Below, piece after piece: positions 34,053 to 42,696 of a stretch of DNA of 64,000 bases (position 1 is the stretch's first letter; each line of letters begins with the position of its first letter). The stretch covers positions 2,604,001 to 2,668,000 of the forward strand of contig OZ257149.1 of assembly GCA_965279085.1 (NCBI GenBank), written 5' to 3'. The stretch comes from UBA7672 sp965279085 (lineage in GTDB: Bacteria > Pseudomonadota > Alphaproteobacteria > Caulobacterales > Hyphomonadaceae). Made by a program: the position numbers and the translations under genes. The notes under the pieces were generated by a model, which saw nothing but the letters and a program-made list of their open reading frames with translations, was not told the DNA's origin and ran no database searches.

Positions 34053-34850
34053 CTAGTTCCGCGGCGGCGGTATCGGCGAGCTCTGCAGCAAGCCGAGATT
34101 GTTGTTGCTGTTCGCGCCCGGGGGCGGCGCGGCGCCCGGAGCGTAGGGGTCGGTGTACTGGCCACGCGTGGTCGGCTGCGCGTCCGGCCCGACGATCGGC
34201 GCGGGCGCGCCCGACGGCGGCGCCAGGCGGATGGCGTTGGGATCGGTGTCGACGGCTATGGGCTGGCCCTGCTGGTCGCTGGGCGGGGCGGCGGCGACGC
34301 TGATGTCGGGCGGGGGCGAGCCGCGCTCGCGCATCTTGACGTAGGAGATCACTTTCTGCACGCCGCCGACGAGACTGGCGTGTTCGGCCGCGCGGCGCAG
34401 CTCGTCTTCGGAGCGGGCGAGGCCCAGCAGGTACACGACGCCGTTGTGGACCTGGATGTTGTAGTTCGAGCCCTTGATGTCGTTGTCCGCGATCAGCCGC
34501 ATGCGGACCTGCTCGGTGATCCAGCTGTCGTTCATGTCGCGGCCGAGATCCCAGTTCTCGACCTGGAGTTCGTTGGCGACCTCGTCCACGGAGGCGACCT
34601 GCCAGGCGAGACGTTCGGCCTCCTTGCGGTCGGCTTCGGACGGCACGCGACCCGACAGCAGGACGAAACGATCCACCACGGCGACATCCACCTCGCCGAA
34701 GCGGCTGAAGCCCCCGGCGGCGAACAGGCGTGTCTTCACCTCGGTGGCGGCGGATGAGTCATCCAGCGCCTCGCCGAACGTGCGGTCGGAGAGGCAGCCG
34801 CCCAGCAGCGGCGCGGCGAGAAGTACACAGGCGAGAAAGCGTGCCGTCAT
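34053..34850 (-). CDS. Outer-membrane BON-domain lipoprotein (DolP/YraP-like)
   Basis: The start at ATG 34850 gives 265 aa with a lipoprotein signal (FLACVLLAAPLLGGC). Two BON domains follow (about 30-98 and 105-175; FSRFGEVDVAVVDRFVLLSGRVPSEADR and NIQVHNGVVYLLG carry the motif). A Pro/Ala-rich, low-complexity tail ends the protein. Its place beside yraN and rsmI matches the yraL-yraM-yraN-yraP neighbourhood of enterobacteria, supporting a role in outer-membrane integrity. Confidence 0.9.
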   Translation of the reverse strand: MTARFLACVLLAAPLLGGCLSDRTFGEALDDSSAATEVKTRLFAAGGFSRFGEVDVAVVDRFVLLSGRVPSEADRKEAERLAWQVASVDEVANELQVENWDLGRDMNDSWITEQVRMRLIADNDIKGSNYNIQVHNGVVYLLGLARSEDELRRAAEHASLVGGVQKVISYVKMRERGSPPPDISVAAAPPSDQQGQPIAVDTDPNAIRLAPPSGAPAPIVGPDAQPTTRGQYTDPYAPGAAPPPGANSNNNLGLLQSSPIPPPRN

Positions 34851-34960
34851 GTGGTTCCCAATAGCTCCCGTCCGGACCGTCGCGCGGAGTGCTACCCACA
34901 CGATGCGGCGAATTTCGGGCGTTTTGCAGGTTTGGCCAAGCGGTGTGAATGGCCCATGAA

Positions 34961-35344
34961 CTAGTTTTCAGCCCGCCAGGCGTCGCGAATGTGGCGTGGG
35001 AGGCGGCCAGGGGTCATCAGGACGATGTCGAAGCGCCAGAGATGGGTCTGCAGCTTGTGGCGGCTGGAGACCCAGATGCGGGCGGCCTGCTCCAGGCGCT
35101 GGCGCAGTCCGGGCGTAACGCTTTCGAGCGCCTGCTCGCGCGTGGCGCGCGATTTCACCTCGACGAAGATGAGCATGTTCTTTCGCGCGGCGATGATGTC
35201 GATCTCGCAGGCGGGCGTGCGGACGCGCTGGTCGAGGATGCGGTAGCCTTTCAGGCGCAGCCACAGGGCGGCGGCGTTCTCGGCGCGCCTGCCCTTCCGC
35301 TCGCGCAGGCGGCGGAGGATGGAGCCATCAGGCTTCTTCGTCAT
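34961..35344 (-). CDS. yraN: YraN family (UPF0102) endonuclease-like protein
   Basis: The 127-aa protein has the restriction-endonuclease-like core of UPF0102: GRRAENAAALWLRLKGYRILDQ, then E47-I-D49 and E62-V-K64 (FVEVKSR), consistent with a metal site. Biochemical function is unproven. It overlaps rsmI by 17 bases, so the two are coupled. Confidence 0.92.
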   Translation of the reverse strand: MTKKPDGSILRRLRERKGRRAENAAALWLRLKGYRILDQRVRTPACEIDIIAARKNMLIFVEVKSRATREQALESVTPGLRQRLEQAARIWVSSRHKLQTHLWRFDIVLMTPGRLPRHIRDAWRAEN

Positions 35345-36296
35345 CTTCGCGCAACTCCAGGGCGCGTTCGTAGACGTCGCGGCGCTTGAGGCCGAGCGCT
35401 TCGGCGATGTCGGCGGCGATTTCCTTCAACGGACGGGAATCGTCGGCGGCGAGGATAGCGGCGTCGAGCGCGCCCTCTTCCGGCGCTTCATGGCCGGCGG
35501 GCGGACCGACGAGGATCACGATCTCGCCGCGCGGCGGGCCGGCCTCGGCGTAGTGGGCGGCGAGTTCGGCGAGTGTGCCGCGCCGGGTTTCCTCGAACTT
35601 CTTGGTGAGCTCGCGGGCGACGGCGGCTTCGCGCTGACCGAGGACTTCGGCCATGTCGGTGAGACTGGCGACAAGACGGGATGGGCCCTCGAAGAAGATC
35701 AGCGTGCCTTGCCCCGATTTCATCTCGGCGAGGAAACGCTTGCGGGCGGATGATTTCGGCGGCGGAAAGCCTGCGAAGGTGAAACGGTCGGTCGGCAGGC
35801 CCGAGGATGCGAGCGCGGTGAGCGGCGCGGAGGCGCCGGGAATGGCGAAGACGGGGATGCCGAGCCCTGCCGCCTCGCGCACCAGCTTGTAGCCGGGATC
35901 GGAGATCAGGGGCGTTCCGGCGTCCGACATCAGGGCGATGCGGCTGCCCGTTTGCAATTCGTTAAGCAGCCCGGGCCGCGCATGTGCACCGTTGTGGTCA
36001 TGATAAGGGCGCAATCGCGCGGAGACTCCGAAAGCATTGAGCAGCTTGCCGGTAACCCGCGTGTCTTCCGCGCAAACCACGTCGACGGACGCAAGAATGT
36101 CGAGGGCCCGGAGCGTGATGTCGCGCAGGTTGCCTATGGGAGTCGAAACAACGTAGAGCCCGGGCGCGAGCTTGGGATCGGTCCGGAACAGGCGCGAGGA
36201 ACCCGCTTCTTGTCGGGAATCATCCTGCGGCCTAGCTTCCGTCTGGTCACGGGCCGGGTCTGAAGACGCATCCTCAGGAGGGGTCGCGCATGTCAT
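35328..36296 (-). CDS. rsmI: 16S rRNA (cytidine-1402-2'-O)-methyltransferase RsmI
   Basis: The 322-aa protein contains the tetrapyrrole-methylase fold: GLYVVSTPIGNLRDITLRALDIL near 47-69, CAEDTRVTGKLL and SDAGTPLISDPGYKLV. The N-terminal 45 residues before GLYVV are an extra, low-complexity extension, but no better start exists in frame. The ATG lies inside the start region of the divergent LppC-like gene (7-base overlap), and no ribosome site is visible for it. Confidence 0.94.
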   Translation of the reverse strand: MTCATPPEDASSDPARDQTEARPQDDSRQEAGSSRLFRTDPKLAPGLYVVSTPIGNLRDITLRALDILASVDVVCAEDTRVTGKLLNAFGVSARLRPYHDHNGAHARPGLLNELQTGSRIALMSDAGTPLISDPGYKLVREAAGLGIPVFAIPGASAPLTALASSGLPTDRFTFAGFPPPKSSARKRFLAEMKSGQGTLIFFEGPSRLVASLTDMAEVLGQREAAVARELTKKFEETRRGTLAELAAHYAEAGPPRGEIVILVGPPAGHEAPEEGALDAAILAADDSRPLKEIAADIAEALGLKRRDVYERALELREDDEEA

Positions 36297-37588
36297 CCAA
36301 ATCTCGGGCCCGCGGCCTTGCCGCTGTTTCGATCATTGCGCTGGCGTCGCTTGCAGCGTGCACCAGCGGCCCGGTGCGGCCGACGGCGCCGCTATCTAGC
36401 AGCGGTATGCGCCCCGATCCAAGCCGTCCGCCGCCGCCGGGCGAGCCGATCCCGGTCGGACCTGTGCTGGAACGCTATGCGGACAGCCGCAGCGCCTACA
36501 TGCCGCGCCATATTGCGCGCAACGAACAGCAGAGCATCAAGCGCGTAGCCGTGCTGCTGCCGTTCAATTCGACCAATGCGGAAGTGAAGCGCCAGGCGCA
36601 GGGCCTCTACAATGCCATCCAGATGGCGCTGTTCCAGGTCGGCGCGCGCGACGTGGTGCTGATGCCGCGGGATGCGACCAGCGCCGATCCCAACGTGATC
36701 CAGGGCATCGCCGAAGACGCAGTGCGCGATGGCGCGGTGGCAATCATCGGACCGGTGTTCGCGCAGCAGGTTCCCGCTGTTTCCAGCAAGGCTGCCGAAG
36801 TGCGTGCGCCGGTGCTGGCGTTCTCGACGGATGTGTCGGCGTTCGGACAGGGCGCGTATCTTGTTTCGCTGACGCCGTACTCGGAAGTCGAGCGTATCGT
36901 CGACTGGGCGATGAAGGATGGCGTCACGCGGTTCGCCATGCTGGGGCCGGACAACGCGAACGGGCGCACGATCGAACAGGCGCTGCGCCAGGAAGTGGCC
37001 GAGCGCGGTGGTTCTGTGATCAGCGTCGAATACTACCAGCCGGGCAATGCCTCGCCGCAGGAACAGGCGCGGCGGACCGCGACGGTGGTCGAGGCCGAGC
37101 ATCGCAGCAATCCGAACAAGGTCGCCGTGCTGATCCCGGAAGCGGGCGTGCAACTGCGCTCGGTCGGCGCGCTGCTTCGCGCCGTGATGTCGACGACGCC
37201 GCGCGAGATCCGCTTCCTCGGCACGGGCCAGTGGAACGACTCGGATGTGTGGCGCGAGCCCGCTCTCTATGGCGGCGCCTTCCCTGCCCCCGATCCGGCC
37301 GCGCTGCAGGATTTCGAGAAGCGCTACCAGGCGATCTATGGCGAGCCCGCCCCGCGTCTTGCGAGCTTCGGCTACGACGCCGGCGCGCTGGCGGCGACCC
37401 TGGCGGCGAACGAGCGGCTCGATGCGGCGATGATCCAGCGGCCGCAGGGCTGGAGCGGCGTCAACGGCCTGTTCCGGTTCCAGCCGGATGGCAGCGTCGA
37501 ACGCGCACTCGCGATCATGCAGCTGCAGAACACCGGCGGCGTGCGCGTCGTCTCGCCGCCGATCCAGGCTTTCGCGGCGGGCAGCTAA
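36290..37588 (+). CDS. LppC/LpoA-like penicillin-binding protein activator lipoprotein
   Basis: The 432-aa lipoprotein (lipobox near ALASLAAC) has a periplasmic-binding-protein fold: VAVLLPFNSTNAEVKRQAQGLYNAIQMALF, IIGPVFAQQVPAVSS and FSTDVSAFGQGAYLVSLTP. Members of this family activate penicillin-binding proteins or resemble Leu/Ile/Val-binding receptors. AGGAGG lies 8 bases before the ATG. Divergent orientation to rsmI matches lpoA-rsmI in E. coli. Confidence 0.88.
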   Translation: MSSKSRARGLAAVSIIALASLAACTSGPVRPTAPLSSSGMRPDPSRPPPPGEPIPVGPVLERYADSRSAYMPRHIARNEQQSIKRVAVLLPFNSTNAEVKRQAQGLYNAIQMALFQVGARDVVLMPRDATSADPNVIQGIAEDAVRDGAVAIIGPVFAQQVPAVSSKAAEVRAPVLAFSTDVSAFGQGAYLVSLTPYSEVERIVDWAMKDGVTRFAMLGPDNANGRTIEQALRQEVAERGGSVISVEYYQPGNASPQEQARRTATVVEAEHRSNPNKVAVLIPEAGVQLRSVGALLRAVMSTTPREIRFLGTGQWNDSDVWREPALYGGAFPAPDPAALQDFEKRYQAIYGEPAPRLASFGYDAGALAATLAANERLDAAMIQRPQGWSGVNGLFRFQPDGSVERALAIMQLQNTGGVRVVSPPIQAFAAGS

Positions 37589-37624
37589 TCTACACGGGGC
37601 TGAGCTGCAAGCGGACAACCTGTT

Positions 37625-37654
37625 GTCCGCGTTCCCCGCGAAAGCGGGGATCCA
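37625..37654 (+). repeat. REP-like element, first copy of a perfect inverted pair
   Basis: The 30 bases contain the stem CCCCGC/GCGGGG with a GAAA loop and are matched perfectly by the reverse complement at 37719-37748, across 64 bp. Compared with the 1.7-kb pair, the stem differs by compensating changes while GAAA and the flanking GATCC are kept. The pair sits in the 0.2-kb gap between the LppC-like gene and hemW, which converge. Confidence 0.85.
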
Positions 37655-37718
37655 GTACCGATTAGAAGGCTTGTTCTGCATTGAAGCTTAAGGCCGGTAC
37701 AAGCCTCGGCGTCAGCCT

Positions 37719-37748
37719 TGGATCCCCGCTTTCGCGGGGAACGCGGAC
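37719..37748 (-). repeat. REP-like element, second copy of a perfect inverted pair
   Basis: This is the inverted partner of 37625-37654 (30 of 30). In RNA the two copies could form a 30-bp stem, which would act at the 3' ends of both convergent transcripts. Confidence 0.85.
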
Positions 37749-37795
37749 CTGAAAGTCCGCTTCCAGCCAGCAGCATCGAACCACGAGCGCGCAGG

Positions 37796-38941
37796 CTAAG
37801 GCGCCAACTCTGCTGCAACATGATCCGCCATCAGGCGGCCCGCGCGCGTCAGCGCGATGCGGCCGTTTGCGCGTGTGATCAGCTTCAGGGCCTCGAACTC
37901 GATGAGGCGTTCGGCATTGAGGCCGAAGCCCATCTCCTCAATGTCGGATATCGCGAAGCCCTCGATCACGCGCAGTCCCATCGCCACGCGTTCGCGCGCC
38001 TGCGCCAGCGGGTCCAACGATTCAACGCCGAGCCAGCCGAGGCCGTTGTCGGTCACAAGTTTCAGGTACTGGCCGGGGCTGTCGGCGGCTTCCACCGCCC
38101 AGCGTTCGGCGCCCGAGGTCAGACGTCCATGCGCACCGGGGCCGACGGCGGCCCAGTCGCCTGAAGACCAGTAGATGCGGTTGTGGGCGGACTGGTGCTC
38201 GGCCCCACGCGCATGGTTGGAAATCTCGTAAGCCGGATAGCCGGCCGCGTCGGCGAGTTCCTGCGTGATTTCGTAGAGATCGGCGGAGCGATCATCATCG
38301 AGCGGCGCCCAGTCCTTGCGCTTTACGGACTGGAAGAAGGCGGCGCCGGGTTCGATGGACAGTTCGTAGAGCGAGAGATGGTCAGCGCCCAATGTCAACG
38401 CGCGCGACAGCTCCGTGCGCCACTCGTCCGCCGTCTGGCCGGGCAGCGAATAGATCAGGTCGATGGACACCGATCCGAATTTTCCCTTCGCCGCTTCAAG
38501 CGCCGCGAGCGCATCGGCGGCGCTGTGCGTGCGGCCAAGAAATTTCAGGCGGGCGTCATCGAGCGACTGCAGCCCCAGAGACAGGCGGTTGACACCGGCA
38601 ACGGAAAAATCCGCGAAGCGTCCCGCATCATCCGGATTAGCTTCGAGCGTGATCTCTGCGTCGAGCTTCAGGCCCCACAGCTCATCCACCTTCGCGATGA
38701 CGCGCGCGACCTGTTCGCCTGTCATCAGCGAAGGCGTGCCGCCGCCAAGGAAGATCGTATCGGCCTGCCGAGCGCCTGTGCGCTCGCGCCAGCCTCCGAG
38801 ATCCTTCAGGATCGCATCCAGAAGCGGCGCCGTGTCACGCGCCTTGGCGGCGTAGACGTTGAAGTCGCAGTAGGGGCATACGCGCGCGCAATACGGCCAG
38901 TGGACGTAGACGCCGAAACCGCGGGCAGGGTTGAAACTCAT
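37796..38941 (-). CDS. hemW: Heme chaperone / radical-SAM protein HemW
   Basis: The 381-aa protein has the HemW radical-SAM motif at C18/C22/C25 (YCARVCPYCDF), GGGTPSLM and SVSIDLIYSLPGQT. It carries heme and is related to coproporphyrinogen oxidase HemN, but its motif lacks the extra cysteine that HemN has (CPYCDF versus CxYCxC). In many bacteria it follows rdgB; here three signalling genes stand between rdgB and hemW. Confidence 0.94.
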   Translation of the reverse strand: MSFNPARGFGVYVHWPYCARVCPYCDFNVYAAKARDTAPLLDAILKDLGGWRERTGARQADTIFLGGGTPSLMTGEQVARVIAKVDELWGLKLDAEITLEANPDDAGRFADFSVAGVNRLSLGLQSLDDARLKFLGRTHSAADALAALEAAKGKFGSVSIDLIYSLPGQTADEWRTELSRALTLGADHLSLYELSIEPGAAFFQSVKRKDWAPLDDDRSADLYEITQELADAAGYPAYEISNHARGAEHQSAHNRIYWSSGDWAAVGPGAHGRLTSGAERWAVEAADSPGQYLKLVTDNGLGWLGVESLDPLAQARERVAMGLRVIEGFAISDIEEMGFGLNAERLIEFEALKLITRANGRIALTRAGRLMADHVAAELAP

Positions 38942-38974
38942 GGCACAAGCGCAGACGCCGGAATCCGCGTCGCG

Positions 38975-40525
38975 TCAACTGGCCGTTGGTGCATCGGGGA
39001 TGGTGAACTCGACGCGCGCGCCATTGCGGTAGGCCGGGTCGATCCGGATCTCGCCGCCATGGCTCTGCACGATGGTGCGGCAAGTGGAAAGACCGATGCC
39101 CGACCCCTCGCCCGCCGCATGCACGCCGCGGGCGAGCGGGTTGAATGCCACGGCGGCGTCACCGGGATCGAAACCAATTCCATTGTCCTCGACCGTGACG
39201 CGCCAGCCCGTCGCCTCGCGCACGCCATCGACGCGGATGACGAGCGGACGGTCGCGCCGGCGGCTCTTGATCGCGTTGGCGATAAGGTTCTGGAACACGG
39301 TCGTCATCAGGGACGAATCGCAGCGCAGGCGCACCTCATGCGCGACATCCACCCTGACGCCCGCCGCTTCGAGATCGGCGGCGCTCTGCGCCGCGCCAGC
39401 CTGGACGAGTTCGCTGAGGGAGTTCTCGCTCAGCGAGATGCGGGTGAAGGACGACAGCGAATAGTCCAGCATGCCGTCGATGATCTTCGGCATTTCGAGC
39501 GCGCTTTCGCGGATCGCCCGTGCGTGGCGGCGCGCCATGGCGACATCGCCCTTGGCGAGAGCCTCTTCCAGCAATTCGCCATAGAGCAGGACGTGCCGCG
39601 CAGGCGCCTTGAGATCGTGCGCGGCGGACGAGGCGTATTGCTCGAGCGCCTCGTTGGCGCGCGACAGGCCGGCAGCATGCGCATTCGCTTCGTGCTGCCA
39701 GTCAGACACCAACCGCGACAACCACCACAACAACAACGCCGCCATAATCACGAAGAGCGTGGCGTTGAGGGCGAACAGGCCCTCCTGCGCGACGTTCATC
39801 GCGCTCGACAGCAACAGGCTCCCCGCTCCAGCCGCGACCGGCAGCAGCAGCGCCATCGGCAAAGCCTTGCGCAACAGCCGCCCACGCAGACTCGCCTGCA
39901 GCATCACGCGTGCGAAACCGAGCTTCGGATGCAGCAAGACGCAAACAAGGAGGAACCACGCGGTCAGCGTCGCGGTATGAAGCGCCATGGTGTTGAGCGG
40001 GCTGTCCTCGTCCGGGGCCCGCTGAAACAGCAGAAGCGCGAGGATGCGAAAGACAGCCGGTGTGGCGGCGGCCAACGCCAGCAGGCCGACGACGATTGAC
40101 GCGCCGCGCACGTGATTGATCAGCAGCACGGCGACGCCGCCGATGAACATGCCGAATACGGTTGCGTTGGACGGTATGATCGACCACGCATCGCCCGGGA
40201 TCGTCGGCGTGCGCGCCAGGCCCATCCAGGCGCTGAACAGAGCGGCGGCAAGCGCCAGCGCGGAAGACATCCATAAGGCGCGACGGGAGTCGCGCAGCGA
40301 CAGGAGATAGCTGAGCGACAGGATCATCACGACGGCGGCCGTGCGCGCCTTCATGGTCGGGAAGCCGGGGACGATGGTCTGCAGCGGCTCGAACCCGAAG
40401 CCATAGCCGACGATCAGCACTGCGGCTGCGATCGTACCGATGGCCGCCGCATGCCATTCCAGCATGGAGAAATAGCGGCGGCGCGGAAGGTGGAGATAGC
40501 TGTCGGGCGCGGTCTGTTCGATCAT
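38975..40525 (-). CDS. Membrane sensor histidine kinase, paralogue 1
   Basis: The 516-aa protein has about eight to ten hydrophobic segments over residues 25-270, then HisKA with H303 (SAAHDLKAPARH), N416 (NLIANAIK), DNGIGFDP at 447-454 and GSGIGLSTCR. It is a close paralogue of the kinase immediately upstream (domain order, kinase motifs and membrane part all match: SYLHLPRRRYFS versus AYLHLPSRRYFS). The large membrane region may sense a membrane property, but I recognise no named sensor domain. Confidence 0.92.
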   Translation of the reverse strand: MIEQTAPDSYLHLPRRRYFSMLEWHAAAIGTIAAAVLIVGYGFGFEPLQTIVPGFPTMKARTAAVVMILSLSYLLSLRDSRRALWMSSALALAAALFSAWMGLARTPTIPGDAWSIIPSNATVFGMFIGGVAVLLINHVRGASIVVGLLALAAATPAVFRILALLLFQRAPDEDSPLNTMALHTATLTAWFLLVCVLLHPKLGFARVMLQASLRGRLLRKALPMALLLPVAAGAGSLLLSSAMNVAQEGLFALNATLFVIMAALLLWWLSRLVSDWQHEANAHAAGLSRANEALEQYASSAAHDLKAPARHVLLYGELLEEALAKGDVAMARRHARAIRESALEMPKIIDGMLDYSLSSFTRISLSENSLSELVQAGAAQSAADLEAAGVRVDVAHEVRLRCDSSLMTTVFQNLIANAIKSRRRDRPLVIRVDGVREATGWRVTVEDNGIGFDPGDAAVAFNPLARGVHAAGEGSGIGLSTCRTIVQSHGGEIRIDPAYRNGARVEFTIPDAPTAS

Positions 40526-40602
40526 GTTGGGCAGGCGTTTGTATGGTGTCCCGTCTGTCTCACTGACGCAACTTCCTGAACGAGAGGTTCAGGCGTGGGG
40601 TT

Positions 40603-42147
40603 TCAAGCCGGGGTGCGGTCCGGAATCGTGAACTCGACCCGCGCGCCGTTGCGGTAGGCAGGGTCGATCCGGATCTCGCCGCCATGGCTCTGCACGATGG
40701 TCCGGCAGGTCGAAAGGCCGATGCCCGCGCCCTCCCCCGCCGTGTGGACGCCGCGCGCCAGCGGGTTGAAGGCCACGGTCGCGAAGTCAGGATCGAAGCC
40801 GGAGCCGTTGTCTTCCACGATGACGCGCCAGCCTTCCGGCTCGCGCACGCCATCGATGCGGATCGTCAGCGCGCGGTCGCGACGGCGGTTCTTGATCGCG
40901 TTGGCGATGAGATTCTGGATCACGGTTGTCATCAGGGTGGAATCGCAGCGCAGACGCACTTCGTGCAGCACGGTGACCTTCGCGCCGGCTGCTTCCAGAT
41001 CGGCGGCGTTCTGGGCGGCGGCGGCCTGCACCAGCTCGCTCAGCGAGTTCTCGGTCAGGGAGATGCGGGTGAAGGCGGAGCGGGAATAATCCAGCATGCC
41101 GTCGATGATCTTGGGCATTTCCATCGCGCTATCGCGGATGGCGCGGGCGTGGCGGCGGGCGGTCGCCGTGTCGCCCTTCGCCAGAGCCTCGTCCACCAGT
41201 TCGCCATAGAGCAGGACGTGGCGCGCCGGGGCCTTGAGATCGTGCGCGGCGGCGGAGGCGTAGGCTTCCAGCGCCTCATTGGCGCGCGAGAGACGCGAGG
41301 CCTGCTCGTTGGCCTCCTTCTGCCATTCGGCCGAGAGGGCGGAGAGCCACCAGATCAGACCGGCGGCGAGCGTCACGCTGACCGTGGCGGTGAGCGCGAA
41401 CAGCACCTCCGCCGTCCAGTGGAAGGCAAGCGCGAGCAGGAGGCCGATCACCGCCGCGCCGACCGGCAGCAGCACGACGAAGGGCAGCGCGCGGCGCAGC
41501 AGCCGTCCGCGCAGGCTGGCCTGCAGCACCACCGCACCGAAGCCGAGCCGCGGATGCAGCAGCACGCACACGCTCATGAACCACACGATCAGGATCGCGG
41601 TGTGGATGCCCATGGACGACAGGAGGCTGCCGTCCTCGGGCGGCGCGCCCCAGAACAGGAGCAGCGCGAAGATGCGGTAGAGCGCAGGCGTGATCGCGAC
41701 CAGCGCGACGACGCCCGCCGCGATGCGCCAGCGCGGCGCGAGATTGATGATCAGGATGGCGCAGCAGCCGAGGATGACGGATGCGAGCGTGCCCTGGATG
41801 GGGACGAGCGCGGACTCACCATTCTCCTCAAGACCCCAGTTGTTGAAGACGGCCTCAAGCAGCCAGAGGATCAATCCCGTGGCCAGAACGGACGAGATGA
41901 TGCTGGCAGGCCGCGACTCGCGCAGCGAGAGCAGCAGGCTGACCGACAGGAGCATGAAGGCAAAGGCCGTGCGCGGACGCATGGCCGGGAAGCCGGGAAT
42001 GATGGTCCGCAAGGGTTCGAAATTGAAGCCATAGCCGATGAAGAACACAGCGGCGGCCACGCTGCCGATGGCGACGGCGTGGAGTTCCAGCGCCGAGAAG
42101 TAGCGCCGGCTTGGCAGGTGCAGGTAGGCGTCGACCGTGCGCGGCAT
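40603..42147 (-). CDS. Membrane sensor histidine kinase, paralogue 2
   Basis: The start at ATG 42147 has AGGGGTG directly ahead and gives 514 aa; an upstream 46-residue extension would run into the response regulator gene. The domain layout equals that of the neighbouring kinase: membrane segments to about 280, H302 (ASAAAHDLKAPARH), N-box NLIANAIK, DNGSGFDP and GAGIGLSTCR. It follows the response regulator gene by 31 bp, so regulator and kinases are probably one transcript. Confidence 0.92.
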   Translation of the reverse strand: MPRTVDAYLHLPSRRYFSALELHAVAIGSVAAAVFFIGYGFNFEPLRTIIPGFPAMRPRTAFAFMLLSVSLLLSLRESRPASIISSVLATGLILWLLEAVFNNWGLEENGESALVPIQGTLASVILGCCAILIINLAPRWRIAAGVVALVAITPALYRIFALLLFWGAPPEDGSLLSSMGIHTAILIVWFMSVCVLLHPRLGFGAVVLQASLRGRLLRRALPFVVLLPVGAAVIGLLLALAFHWTAEVLFALTATVSVTLAAGLIWWLSALSAEWQKEANEQASRLSRANEALEAYASAAAHDLKAPARHVLLYGELVDEALAKGDTATARRHARAIRDSAMEMPKIIDGMLDYSRSAFTRISLTENSLSELVQAAAAQNAADLEAAGAKVTVLHEVRLRCDSTLMTTVIQNLIANAIKNRRRDRALTIRIDGVREPEGWRVIVEDNGSGFDPDFATVAFNPLARGVHTAGEGAGIGLSTCRTIVQSHGGEIRIDPAYRNGARVEFTIPDRTPA

Positions 42148-42178
42148 CACCCCTGTTTCACCGCTCCCGCTGATGTGT

Positions 42179-42577
42179 CTAGTGCTGTGGCAGCTCGCCC
42201 CGGCGCCAGTATTCGACAATGGCGCCGGCCATGGCGCGGTAATCCTCGAGCGTTGTCGGCTTTTCGATGTAGCCGGAACAGCCACCCGCGTAGGCGCGGT
42301 CGATGTCCTTCTGGAGCGCAGAGCCCGAGCACATCACGACGGGAACCGGGTTGCCCTCGCTGCGCAGGAGCGAGAGCACGCCGAAGCCGTCGAGGTCCGG
42401 CATCTTCACATCCAGCACGACAAGGTCGGGTTTCTCGGAGCGGATACGGTCAAGCGCCGCCGGCGATTTCATCTCGCTGCGGACGTCGACGCCGCCATGC
42501 GCGGTAAACGCAAGCGTCATGAATTCGAGACAGCGCGGATTGTCATCGACGATCAGGACGCTGCTGAGTTTCGACAT
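42179..42577 (-). CDS. Single-domain response regulator (receiver only)
   Basis: The 132-aa protein is a receiver alone: DD at 11-12, phospho-acceptor D56 (LVVLDVKMPDLDG), the CSGS switch residue region near 88 and K110 in IEKP. It has no output domain, so it should act by protein contact or as a phosphate shuttle for the two downstream kinases. The ATG at 42577 follows a G-rich ribosome site. Confidence 0.92.
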   Translation of the reverse strand: MSKLSSVLIVDDNPRCLEFMTLAFTAHGGVDVRSEMKSPAALDRIRSEKPDLVVLDVKMPDLDGFGVLSLLRSEGNPVPVVMCSGSALQKDIDRAYAGGCSGYIEKPTTLEDYRAMAGAIVEYWRRGELPQH

Positions 42578-42696
42578 GCAACCCCCCAAGGGTCTTGTGC
42601 GTGGAGGAGAGTCTATCGCTTCATCCGGTTCTGTGAACCCGGAGAATTTCGCGCGATCACGCGATTGCTATGCACGCAAGAATATTGCGCGCGTGG

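Noticed and set aside
38183..40099. Plus-strand frame of 638 codons
   Set aside because: It is antisense to hemW and the first membrane histidine kinase and has low-complexity Arg/His/Gln composition.
40684..42507. Plus-strand frame of 607 codons
   Set aside because: It is antisense to the second kinase and the response regulator, with Arg/Gly/Gln-rich composition and no domain.
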